This document shows, one piece after another, positions 1 to 5,233 of a DNA stretch of 10,340 nucleotides. Within the stretch, counting starts at the first letter, position 1, and every line of letters begins with the position of its first letter. The stretch comes from an uncultured Clostridia bacterium (GTDB lineage Bacteria > Bacillota > Clostridia > Oscillospirales > Acutalibacteraceae), in assembly GCA_947174455.1 (NCBI GenBank), contig CAMWIZ010000018.1, forward strand, positions 1 to 10,340, given 5' to 3'. The position numbers and the translations under genes are program-made. The notes under the pieces are model-generated. The model did no database searches. It saw nothing but the letters and a program-made list of their open reading frames with translations, and was not told the DNA's origin.

Positions 1-323
1 GCACCAAAAAAAACTTTTGGTATTCTTGAATTTATAATCGCTCCTGTACACATGGGGCATGGTTCTAATGTTACGTAAAGCTCACACTGCCAAAGCCGCC
101 AGCCTCCAAGTTTTTCACAGGCCATTGAGATGGCTTCAAGTTCGGCATGGCTGAGTGCGTTTTTGTCGGTTTCACGCCTATTGTATGCAGCGGCTATTAC
201 ATCGTTACCTTTTGTGACTACTGCTCCTACGGGAACTTCACCTATATTGGCTGCAAGCTTTGCCTGCTCAATGGCAAGACGCATGAAATATTGTGTGCGT
301 TTAGCATCAGTTTCAAATTTCAT
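1..323 (-). CDS. tadA: tRNA adenosine(34) deaminase TadA, 3' end cut by window edge
   Basis: TadA deaminates adenosine 34 to inosine in the tRNA wobble position (tRNA-Arg ACG in most bacteria), in the cytoplasm, as a zinc-dependent homodimer. Translating the minus strand from the ATG at 323 gives 107 residues and then the window ends, so roughly the last third of a usual 150-170 residue protein is missing. The deaminase signature is complete: H59-A-E61 supplies the zinc ligand and the catalytic glutamate, and T-L-E-P-C89-P-M-C92 supplies the two cysteine ligands. The N-terminal stretch ending G-E-V-P-V-G-A-V-V is typical of TadA rather than of cytidine or guanine deaminases. The start lies 2 nt beyond the stop of the upstream protease gene with no strong ribosome site, so translation is probably coupled to that gene and both share a transcript. 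Related cytosine/guanine deaminases remain a small possibility. Confidence 0.93.
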   Translation of the reverse strand, partial: MKFETDAKRTQYFMRLAIEQAKLAANIGEVPVGAVVTKGNDVIAAAYNRRETDKNALSHAELEAISMACEKLGGWRLWQCELYVTLEPCPMCTGAIINSRIPKVFFG

Positions 324-325
324 AC

Positions 326-1678
326 TCAAACACCGTAGTTGGATGTTGGAATAAGAAGAAACAGTGCCACCAACGCAAGTATTATTGTGTCGGCAATTAT
401 AAAGCCGTTAGCTGCAAATGTTGACAGCCGTTCACTAAATGAGAGATAATGTTTTTCTTTTTTAAAGTTAAACATATCTTCATGGTGCTTGGTAAGGTAC
501 GATATTGCCACAAAGCCTGTAATTACCAGTAAAAGCATTATCAATGCCTCTGATGCTGTGCTGTAGTTTTCGGGAATAATCTCAGAAAGAATTGTTACAC
601 AAACTGCAAAGAAATTGTTGCCAAAGTGTATAAGCATACAAGGTATCATCGAACCCGTGCTTGCACGAACAAATCCGAGGACAAGTCCTACAGTAAATGC
701 AAACGGGATTTGTGCAAAGTTGCCGTGTAGCATACCGAAGAGAAAGGCACTTGTCACAATCGCAAAAATTTTGCCGTGCTTTTCCAGCACACCGTAAACA
801 ATGCCACGGAAAGCAAATTCCTCAACTATTCCGGGGATAATCGCTGTACACAGAGTTCCCATAAGGAAATCAAAAAGAGTTCTGCCTGAATCGCCCGTCA
901 TATTTGCGTAAACGTCAATTCCAAATAGACTAAGGTTTATTCCAAACAGTGCTGCGGCAAGCTGTGCAAGCATACATACAGACATACCTCCCATAAGTAT
1001 GGCAAAAAGCTTTTTGCCATCAACTTTCTTTACAGGTATAAGCTTATCAGGGTGTATCTTTGATGACTTTAGTATAATAAGTGACGGAACAACAATGCCA
1101 ACCAGCGACAACATACCCGTTAGGAGGTAGTACCCCCATCCGGTAAAGCCGGAGTAGGGGTCATAATCGCCCGAAGACGGCATTCCCATCATTCCCACAC
1201 ACACAGCAACAACACCTATAACTAAACCAAGCCCCTGCATAAGCAGAAAAATAGAGAGAGTTGTTTTGCCTGCTGTGCCTGCGGCCTTTCTTAACTCCTC
1301 ACGCTCAATATCTCTCGGTGTAGGCATATAATAAGGAACAAACCCACCTGACACGTTCTGCGGATACCCCTGCATTGCTCCAAAAGAATTAGTCTGTGGA
1401 GCAGTTTGATATGTCTGCTGTGGCTGTCGTTCATATCCGAACGGTCGTTGGGAGTAGGGCACTTGATTGGGGTTCTGCACAGGCTGCTGACCTTGTGTAG
1501 GTATTTGTCGGGAACCCTGTAAATTGTACTGCTCCTGAACAGGTATCTGTCTGAAACTCTGCATAGGCGGTACATTCTGTACTGCTGCCTGCGGTTGCGG
1601 TATAAACTGCCGACTGTTCGGTGTATACTTCTGCTGAGGATAGTGCGTATTATTATATTCTATTGGGTTTTCGTTCAA
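326..1678 (-). CDS. CPBP-family (CAAX protease/bacteriocin-processing) intramembrane metalloprotease with Gln/Pro-rich N-terminal tail
   Basis: This is a 450-residue polytopic membrane protein. Residues 1 to about 120 are a hydrophilic Gln/Pro/Tyr-rich, probably disordered tail with a short internal repeat (S-F-R-Q-I-P-V-Q-E-Q at 41-50, G-S-R-Q-I-P-T-Q-G-Q at 55-64). About eight hydrophobic segments follow from residue 140. The CPBP/ABI active-site motifs are intact: E286-E287-x3-R291, then F-x3-H318, and H351-x2-N354-N355. Family members are glutamate-type membrane proteases (Rce1 relatives) involved in prenyl-protein or peptide processing, bacteriocin self-immunity or unknown roles; the substrate here cannot be told. 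The start is TTG at 1678, chosen because AAGGAG lies 8 nt upstream and no better in-frame ATG exists before the tail. A sigma-A-like promoter lies just upstream. tadA follows after 2 nt. The family call is firm, the biological role unknown. Confidence 0.88.
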   Translation of the reverse strand: MNENPIEYNNTHYPQQKYTPNSRQFIPQPQAAVQNVPPMQSFRQIPVQEQYNLQGSRQIPTQGQQPVQNPNQVPYSQRPFGYERQPQQTYQTAPQTNSFGAMQGYPQNVSGGFVPYYMPTPRDIEREELRKAAGTAGKTTLSIFLLMQGLGLVIGVVAVCVGMMGMPSSGDYDPYSGFTGWGYYLLTGMLSLVGIVVPSLIILKSSKIHPDKLIPVKKVDGKKLFAILMGGMSVCMLAQLAAALFGINLSLFGIDVYANMTGDSGRTLFDFLMGTLCTAIIPGIVEEFAFRGIVYGVLEKHGKIFAIVTSAFLFGMLHGNFAQIPFAFTVGLVLGFVRASTGSMIPCMLIHFGNNFFAVCVTILSEIIPENYSTASEALIMLLLVITGFVAISYLTKHHEDMFNFKKEKHYLSFSERLSTFAANGFIIADTIILALVALFLLIPTSNYGV

Positions 1679-1686
1679 TATAACAA

Positions 1687-1692
1687 CTCCTT
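1687..1692 (-). promoter_or_regulatory. Ribosome binding site fixing the TTG start of the CPBP protease
   Basis: On the minus strand AAGGAG lies 8 nt before TTG at 1678-1676. This good Shine-Dalgarno match with ideal spacing is what supports the non-ATG start. Confidence 0.75.
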
Positions 1693-1720
1693 TTCAAATG
1701 TAATTTTAAGGAATACATCA

Positions 1721-1749
1721 ATTATACATACTTATATAAAATTAAACAA
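1721..1749 (-). promoter_or_regulatory. Sigma-A promoter for CPBP protease-tadA
   Basis: On the minus strand TTGTTT (1749-1744) is followed after exactly 17 nt by a perfect TATAAT (1726-1721). Transcription would start near 1714 and give a leader of about 36 nt ahead of the TTG start. The -35 box is only half matched, so strength is uncertain. Confidence 0.6.
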
Positions 1750-1780
1750 GACGGTATTTGTAAATTATTTTGTAAATAAA

Positions 1781-1810
1781 TTGTGTAATTACAATTTTTT
1801 ATGATATAAT
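1781..1810 (+). promoter_or_regulatory. Distal promoter P1 of the infC operon (extended -10)
   Basis: TTGTGT (1781-1786), an 18-nt spacer and TATAAT (1805-1810) preceded by TG-A, forming an extended -10 (TGnTATAAT). It diverges from the protease promoter, with the two -35 boxes about 30 bp apart. The predicted start is near 1817, about 400 nt upstream of infC. Confidence 0.55.
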
Positions 1811-1816
1811 TCTGTT

Positions 1817-2010
1817 TGACGATGGGGTGCGCTTATTTTTAAACTATACCTTGCAGTCCTGCAAGGAGGTAACTCAACGTTGTTTTGAAGTTACAATGTG
1901 CAGTAAATTTGAAGGAATTCATATTCTTATCGCTTTGTGCATATAATACACAGTGTGCTTAATATTATCCTTCATTTGTTTGCATTTGTTGAGTTTAAGA
2001 AAAATTACCA
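1817..2010 (+). other. Structured gene-free segment between P1 and P2
   Basis: No convincing gene is present. Three sets of complementary segments are visible: CCTTGCAG/CTGCAAGG (1849-1866, perfect, 2-nt centre); GTAACTCAA/TTGaAGTTAC (1869-1894, one bulged A, 7-nt loop); and TGAAGGA (1910-1916) with TCCTTCA (1968-1974), continued inward by ATATT/AATAT. An AAGGAGG sequence (1863-1869) sits partly inside the first hairpin but serves no visible reading frame. There is no U-rich terminator before P2, so a P1 transcript probably reads on into infC. It could be an extended leader, a small RNA, or both. A 6S-like RNA was considered because of the length of about 190 nt, but I cannot support it. Confidence 0.4.
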
Positions 2011-2017
2011 AAATCCC

Positions 2018-2046
2018 TTGACACATAGTTATAGCTATGGTATAAT
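2018..2046 (+). promoter_or_regulatory. Proximal promoter P2 of the infC operon, perfect sigma-A consensus
   Basis: TTGACA (2018-2023), 17-nt spacer, TATAAT (2041-2046): both boxes match the sigma-A consensus exactly at ideal spacing. The start is expected around 2053. The spacer contains an inverted repeat, CATAG-N6-CTATG (2024-2039). Such a strong promoter fits a translation operon whose output is then limited by attenuation in the leader. Confidence 0.9.
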
Positions 2047-2124
2047 TCATAGGAACAATAAAGCAGGGCGGTTAACGCTTTCACCTGTGGGGTGTCGTCT
2101 GCACGGGTCAATACTTACGGTTAT

Positions 2125-2146
2125 AACCGCTTTCGGCGGTTTTTTG
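2125..2146 (+). terminator. Intrinsic terminator 1 in the infC leader
   Basis: AACCGC (2125-2130), loop TTTCG, GCGGTT (2136-2141), running into a T tract to 2145. The stem is 6 bp, so this is a moderate terminator, suited to conditional use. Confidence 0.75.
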
Positions 2147-2155
2147 TAGTGTTGT

Positions 2156-2184
2156 ACGCAGGCGGTTATTCGTCTGCGTTTTTT
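2156..2184 (+). terminator. Intrinsic terminator 2 in the infC leader
   Basis: CGCAGGCG (2157-2164), loop GTTATT, CGTCTGCG (2171-2178), then six T residues. The stem is 8 bp with one G-U pair, plus A2156-T2179. It ends about 17 nt before the infC Shine-Dalgarno sequence, so it must be bypassed for the operon to be expressed. Confidence 0.8.
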
Positions 2185-2201
2185 ATTGATATTTAGGTTA
2201 T

Positions 2202-2218
2202 GGAGGTGCTTACCCATT
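2202..2218 (+). promoter_or_regulatory. infC ribosome site and rare AUU start codon
   Basis: GGAGGTG (2202-2208) stands 7 nt before ATT at 2216. No ATG or GTG lies in a sensible position. The only in-frame alternative is a TTG at 2186, which would place the Shine-Dalgarno inside the gene and add ten residues unlike IF3. AUU is the well-known unusual start of infC in E. coli, used for autoregulation because IF3 rejects non-standard starts. Confidence 0.88.
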
Positions 2219-2734
2219 AGCAACAAGGAACTGCTCATCAATGAGGAAATTCGAGAGAAAGAACTTAGAGTTATCGGTGCTGACGGCTCACAGTTGGGTA
2301 TCATGTCATCGGCTCAGGCGATGAAGATTGCTATTGAGAAAAATCTTGATTTGGTGCAAATTGCCCCTCAGGCAAAGCCGCCCGTATGCAAGATTATGGA
2401 TTATGGCAAATACCGTTTTGAACAGGCAAAGAGGGAAAAGGATAACAGAAAAAATCAGAAGATAGTTGACATTAAGGAAGTAAGACTTTCACTTAATATT
2501 GACACACATGATTTTGAAACGAAGCTGAACCATGCACTCAAGTTCATCACAAAGGGTGATAAGGTGAAGGTGTCAATTCGCTTCAGAGGCAGAGAGATGG
2601 GACATCCCGAACTCGGCTATGATATTATGAAAAGATTTTCAACCGCCTGTGCAGAGGTTGCCGTCATTGAGAAGCCGGCAAAGCTCGAAGGACGCAATAT
2701 GCTCATGTTCCTTGCTCCTAAGCCGGTTAAGTGA
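2216..2734 (+). CDS. infC: Translation initiation factor IF-3
   Basis: IF3 binds the 30S subunit, prevents premature joining of 50S and checks the start codon and initiator tRNA. Starting at AUU 2216 the protein has 172 residues, the usual length. The N-terminal domain begins with I-N-E-E-I-R and contains the family signature around K54-P-P-V-C-K-I-M-D-Y-G-K-Y (54-66). A basic, helical linker follows at about 67-85. The C-terminal domain includes V-R-L-S at 89-92 and I-R-F-R-G-R-E-M-G-H-P-E-L-G (121-134). It is the first gene of infC-rpmI-rplT, the order found across bacteria. Control is expected at two levels: leader attenuation (two terminators upstream) and codon-based autoregulation through AUU. 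Nothing appears degraded. Confidence 0.97.
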   Translation: MSNKELLINEEIREKELRVIGADGSQLGIMSSAQAMKIAIEKNLDLVQIAPQAKPPVCKIMDYGKYRFEQAKREKDNRKNQKIVDIKEVRLSLNIDTHDFETKLNHALKFITKGDKVKVSIRFRGREMGHPELGYDIMKRFSTACAEVAVIEKPAKLEGRNMLMFLAPKPVK

Positions 2735-2757
2735 CATAATTCAAGGAGGATAATATT

Positions 2758-2955
2758 ATGCCAAAGATTAAAACACACAGTGGTGCAAAGAAGCGTTTCA
2801 AGCTTTCTAAGTCAGGTAAGGTTATTCGTGCCCACGCTAATAAGCGTCATATTCTTAACAAGAAGACAACAAAGCGTAAAAGAGGTCTTAGAAAGTCCGT
2901 TGTTGCTGACAAGACAAATGTAGCACAGGTAAAAAGACTTGTACCGTACAAGTAA
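2758..2955 (+). CDS. rpmI: 50S ribosomal protein L35 (bL35)
   Basis: A 65-residue, strongly basic protein of exactly the usual bL35 size, beginning [14 protein letters not shown] and containing the conserved [16 protein letters not shown] segment (residues 27-42). L35 is a structural component of the large ribosomal subunit. The ATG is preceded by AAGGAGG at 8-nt spacing, and the gene begins 23 nt after the infC stop, so it is co-transcribed. A 71-nt gap before rplT contains only the next ribosome site; I see no promoter or terminator in it. Confidence 0.97.
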   Translation: MPKIKTHSGAKKRFKLSKSGKVIRAHANKRHILNKKTTKRKRGLRKSVVADKTNVAQVKRLVPYK

Positions 2956-3026
2956 TTGCCTGTTTGAATACACTATTTGAGTTAAACGCTTGAAAGATAA
3001 CTGAGAATTAACGGAGGTAAATATAA

Positions 3027-3380
3027 ATGGCACGTGTTAAGGGTGCGATGATGACTCGCAAAAGAAGAAAAAAGACTTTAAAGCTTGCAAAGGGTTACTG
3101 GGGTGCAAAGAGCAAGCACTTTAAGATGGCTAAGCAGGCTGTTAACAAGTCAGGTAACTATGCTTTTATCGGTCGTAAGCAGAGAAAGAGAGACTTCCGC
3201 AGACTTTGGATTGCTCGTATCAATGCTGCTTGCAAACTCAACGGCACAAACTACTCTACATTTATGAATGGATTGAAGAAGGCAGGCATTACTCTCAACC
3301 GTAAGATGCTTTCAGAGATTGCTATCGCAGATCCAAACGGCTTCACAAATCTTGTAGAAACAGCTAAAAAGGCTCTTTAA
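3027..3380 (+). CDS. rplT: 50S ribosomal protein L20 (bL20)
   Basis: A 117-residue basic protein, the normal bL20 length, starting M-A-R-V-K-G and carrying the conserved segments K-G-Y-W-G-A-K-S (23-30), [14 protein letters not shown] (45-58) and L-W-I-A-R-I-N-A-A (60-68). L20 is an early assembly protein of the 50S subunit, with a long basic N-terminal extension that binds 23S rRNA. In E. coli and B. subtilis it also represses its own operon by binding mRNA, upstream of infC in B. subtilis. That makes the leader at 2053-2215 its likely regulatory target here. The ribosome site GGAGGT lies 8 nt upstream. The operon ends in the hairpin just downstream. Confidence 0.97.
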   Translation: MARVKGAMMTRKRRKKTLKLAKGYWGAKSKHFKMAKQAVNKSGNYAFIGRKQRKRDFRRLWIARINAACKLNGTNYSTFMNGLKKAGITLNRKMLSEIAIADPNGFTNLVETAKKAL

Positions 3381-3392
3381 TAGAATTTATTT

Positions 3393-3430
3393 CAGCACCT
3401 GAGGAGTTATTTGCCTTGGGTGCTGTTTTT
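3393..3430 (+). terminator. Strong intrinsic terminator closing infC-rpmI-rplT
   Basis: CAGCACCTGAGG (3393-3404) pairs along its full 12 nt with CCTTGGGTGCTG (3414-3425), including two G-U pairs, around a 9-nt loop, followed by TTTTT. It begins 12 nt after the rplT stop. Confidence 0.92.
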
Positions 3431-3452
3431 AAATGGCAAGGTGGGTTCTGTT

Positions 3453-4091
3453 ATGGGTAAACAAAACAGGTCTAAAAACGGTGCGGACAGTAATATTTAC
3501 GAGCTTATTCCGGCTGAACAGAGCGGTACGGGTGTAATGCCTCTTCTTATTTCCGTTAGTTATTTGGGAATTTTCGCAGGTGTTGTCAGCATATTCATGG
3601 TGCTTATGTCGGCAATGTCAGAGGGTAAAGAGGGGATAGATTTTACTCTTTTGGCGGGTTCTATTGTAGTGTTGGCTTTGTGCATTGTGCTTGTGATTGT
3701 TTTTTCTTTAATTTCATATAAAGGTAAGGAAAAGTTTAGAAATTCCCATTACGATTTAATAAAAAATTCAGACGGTTGCAGTGGCAGAATAATTTCCGTG
3801 AATAGATATGTAGAACGTATTCTCCATAAGGGGAGTGCATACGAGCAAGCAATGTGGTCACTCAATATTGAATATACCGATAAAGACGGAAAAACTGCTG
3901 TTATAGAAAGTGAAAAGTACCTTAACGATGTTACTGAGGTTCTTTGTGGCAGCAGTGTCACAGTGTATTTAAAAAATAACGGAAAATTCGAGCTGGATGG
4001 TTTTGAAATAAGACAATCAGAAGAGGACGCAAAGCTTATTGCACCTGTTAAAGATATTGTTACGGGTGAAAAAGAGGTTTACACCTTTTAG
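3453..4091 (+). CDS. Uncharacterised two-helix membrane protein
   Basis: I do not recognise this family. The 212-residue protein begins at ATG 3453, 8 nt after a GGTGG-type ribosome site. An in-frame TTG at 3411 was rejected because it lies inside the rplT terminator. Residues 1-26 are polar. Two hydrophobic segments follow at about 27-54 and 62-89, separated by a short acidic loop (S-E-G-K-E-G-I-D), giving a helical hairpin. The remaining 120 residues are soluble and look beta-rich, with segments such as C-S-G-R-I-I-S-V (109-116), W-S-L-N-I-E-Y-T-D (135-143) and V-T-V-Y-L (169-173). The alternating pattern resembles DUF3592-type proteins, but this is only an impression. There is no signal peptide or catalytic motif. 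No promoter is evident, so it may depend on read-through from rplT. Its sequence composition matches its neighbours. Confidence 0.7.
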   Translation: MGKQNRSKNGADSNIYELIPAEQSGTGVMPLLISVSYLGIFAGVVSIFMVLMSAMSEGKEGIDFTLLAGSIVVLALCIVLVIVFSLISYKGKEKFRNSHYDLIKNSDGCSGRIISVNRYVERILHKGSAYEQAMWSLNIEYTDKDGKTAVIESEKYLNDVTEVLCGSSVTVYLKNNGKFELDGFEIRQSEEDAKLIAPVKDIVTGEKEVYTF

Positions 4092-4132
4092 CGTGATGTA
4101 GATTAGGTGTGTATTGTTTAAAAAAATTAGGG

Positions 4133-4357
4133 AAGAACTGATTAAATATGGTGCTTAGATTGCAAAGTCGGATTTTCAGGCAAATTGGACGAAAATACCT
4201 CAGGAATACTGGTCTGTCGGTCAACCCCTCCGTCACTTCGTGACACCTCCCCCTCAGGGGGAGATCACATATTTCAAGGTATTTGAATTCAAATTGACGA
4301 AAAGCCAAAAGCAAGATAGGCACAAAGCCGTCATGCGGTATTTATTCAGCGATTCTT
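4133..4357 (+). repeat. MITE-like imperfect inverted-repeat element
   Basis: Most of the gene-free gap 4092-4433 is a 225-bp element whose two halves are complementary in four collinear blocks: CTGATTAAATA (4138-4148) with 4339-4349 (10 of 11); 4150-4163 with 4311-4324 (10 of 14); GGATTTTC (4170-4177) with GAAAAGCC (4299-4306, 7 of 8); and AAATACCT (4193-4200) with AGGTATTT (4277-4284, perfect). The centre holds two compact hairpins, GTCAC-TTC-GTGAC (4232-4244) and CTCCCCC-TCA-GGGGGAG (4247-4263). The right arm has about 14 extra nt with its own small hairpin (4328-4338). It encodes no protein. The central CCTCCGTCACTTCGTGAC...CCCCTCAGGGGGAG motif resembles an interspersed repeat I associate with gut Clostridia. 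A non-autonomous transposable element is the best guess; no target-site duplication is clear. Confidence 0.6.
4247..4263. repeat. Perfect 7-bp GC-rich stem-loop at the core of the element
   Basis: CTCCCCC-TCA-GGGGGAG is a perfect inverted repeat with a 3-nt loop. No T tract follows on either strand, so it is not a standard intrinsic terminator. Confidence 0.8.
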
Positions 4358-4386
4358 TATATATAAAATTTTATGGGTTTTGTCTG

Positions 4387-4392
4387 TATAAT
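4387..4392 (+). promoter_or_regulatory. Possible -10 box upstream of the TrmH-family gene
   Basis: A perfect TATAAT lies 41 nt before the ATG at 4434, but no good -35 is found 16-18 nt upstream; the sequence there is AT-rich. It falls just right of the inverted-repeat element. A promoter is likely in this gap because no gene-to-gene coupling exists across 342 nt. Confidence 0.4.
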
Positions 4393-4433
4393 GTATTTTT
4401 TAGCCGACAACACCGAAGAGAAAGGGTGGACTT

Positions 4434-5210
4434 ATGCTTACCGGTAAGGAGAATAACATAATAAAGGAAGCTGTTAAGCTTAATAAAAGTGCAAAGTACA
4501 GGCGAGAAAAAAAGCTTTTTACTGCCGAAGGTGTCCGCCTTTGCCGTGACGGTGCAGAGAGCGGTGCGGTGATAGAAAGGTTTTTATATACAGCTGACTC
4601 AAGAGAAAAGTACAGTGAGGATTTTAAAAAAATTATGTCTGCCTCACGCTCAAGTTTCGAGATTTCTAAGTCGATTTTTGAGAAAATTTCAGAAACAAGG
4701 TCGCCTCAGGGGTTTTTTTGTATATTTAATATGCTTGACAAACCGACATTTCCGTATACAATAAATAAGCAGGGAAACTATGTTGCTTTGGAAAATTTAC
4801 AGGATCCGTCAAATCTTGGTACGATACTTCGTACAGCGGAAGCCCTTGGTGTGGACGGAGTTATTCTTTCGGACGGTTGTTGTGATGTTTACTCCCCAAA
4901 GGTTGTAAGGGGAAGTATGGGTGCGGTGTTCAGAATTTCCTGTCTTTCAGTAGGTGACTTCACGTCATATATTGCTAAACTGACGGCCGAGGGTGTGCAA
5001 ACCTATGCTTCCACACCGTATACAGATAACATAATTACAAGCATTGATTTTAATGGTGGAGTTATGATAATAGGAAACGAGGGTAACGGAATCACACAGA
5101 AAACTCTGTCGGTATGCAGTCAAAAGGTAAAAATTCCTATGCGTGGCAGAGCAGAATCTCTCAATGCCGCAGCAGCCGCAGGCATACTAATGTGGGAGAT
5201 GTTCAGATAA
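4434..5210 (+). CDS. TrmH/SpoU-family RNA 2'-O-ribose methyltransferase
   Basis: This 258-residue enzyme should transfer a methyl group from S-adenosylmethionine to a ribose 2'-OH in rRNA or tRNA. Residues 1 to about 100 form the substrate-binding domain typical of the RlmB/TsnR branch (K-Y-R-R-E-K-K-L-F-T-A-E-G at 21-33). The SPOUT knot domain has all three motifs: N121-x3-P125-x-N-L-G-T-I-L-R-T-A-E-A-L-G (motif 1, to 139), I-I-G-N-E-G-N-G-I (212-220, motif 2), and I-P-M-x4-E241-S-L-N244-A-A-x-A (motif 3). The start at 4434 has an AAAGGGTGG ribosome site. The exact target (23S rRNA G2251-like, another rRNA site or a tRNA) cannot be read from sequence; B. subtilis YsgA is a similar protein. 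The next gene, dprA, begins 23 nt downstream and is likely in the same operon. Confidence 0.9.
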   Translation: MLTGKENNIIKEAVKLNKSAKYRREKKLFTAEGVRLCRDGAESGAVIERFLYTADSREKYSEDFKKIMSASRSSFEISKSIFEKISETRSPQGFFCIFNMLDKPTFPYTINKQGNYVALENLQDPSNLGTILRTAEALGVDGVILSDGCCDVYSPKVVRGSMGAVFRISCLSVGDFTSYIAKLTAEGVQTYASTPYTDNIITSIDFNGGVMIIGNEGNGITQKTLSVCSQKVKIPMRGRAESLNAAAAAGILMWEMFR

Positions 5211-5233
5211 TTTATTGTTATTGGGTGTTAATT

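Larger units (their letters stand above)
2053..2215 (+). promoter_or_regulatory. infC-rpmI-rplT leader, candidate transcription attenuator
   Basis: The roughly 160-nt leader from P2 carries two tandem intrinsic terminators (2125-2146 and 2157-2184) before the infC ribosome site. Three segments compete for TAACCGC (2124-2130), the 5' arm of terminator 1: GCGGTTA at 2068-2074, GCGGTT at 2136-2141 (the terminator's own 3' arm), and GCGGTTA at 2162-2168, which is part of terminator 2. In addition CGGTTATAACCG (2118-2129) is self-complementary. Pairing of 2068-2074 with 2124-2130 would break terminator 1. Firmicute infC-rpmI-rplT operons are known to be controlled by an L20-binding leader that ends in a terminator. 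This leader sits in the same place and is a candidate for that role, but I have not matched it to the L20 consensus. No T-box motif is seen. Confidence 0.65.

Noticed and set aside
1937..2149. Plus-strand 70-codon frame in the infC leader as a leader peptide
   Set aside because: It spans promoter P2 and terminator 1, lacks a good ribosome site, and its sequence looks like translated non-coding DNA.
2053..2215. T-box riboswitch in the infC leader
   Set aside because: The conserved T-box sequence (AGGGTGGNACCGCG-like) is absent, and the operon is not of the aminoacyl-tRNA synthetase or amino acid type.
2047..2304. Minus-strand open frame of 85 codons across the infC leader and gene start
   Set aside because: It is antisense to the terminators and to infC, has no family resemblance, and no promoter or ribosome site supports it.
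3411..3452. Upstream TTG start extending the membrane-protein gene
   Set aside because: The extension lies inside the rplT terminator stem, while ATG 3453 has its own ribosome site.
4232..4263. Core hairpins of the repeat as a bidirectional terminator or CRISPR fragment
   Set aside because: No T tracts flank the hairpins, and there is only one unit with no spacer-repeat periodicity.
5114..5233. N-terminal extension of DprA overlapping the methyltransferase gene
   Set aside because: This stretch is motif 3 of the methyltransferase in another frame, and the extension is unlike any DprA N terminus.
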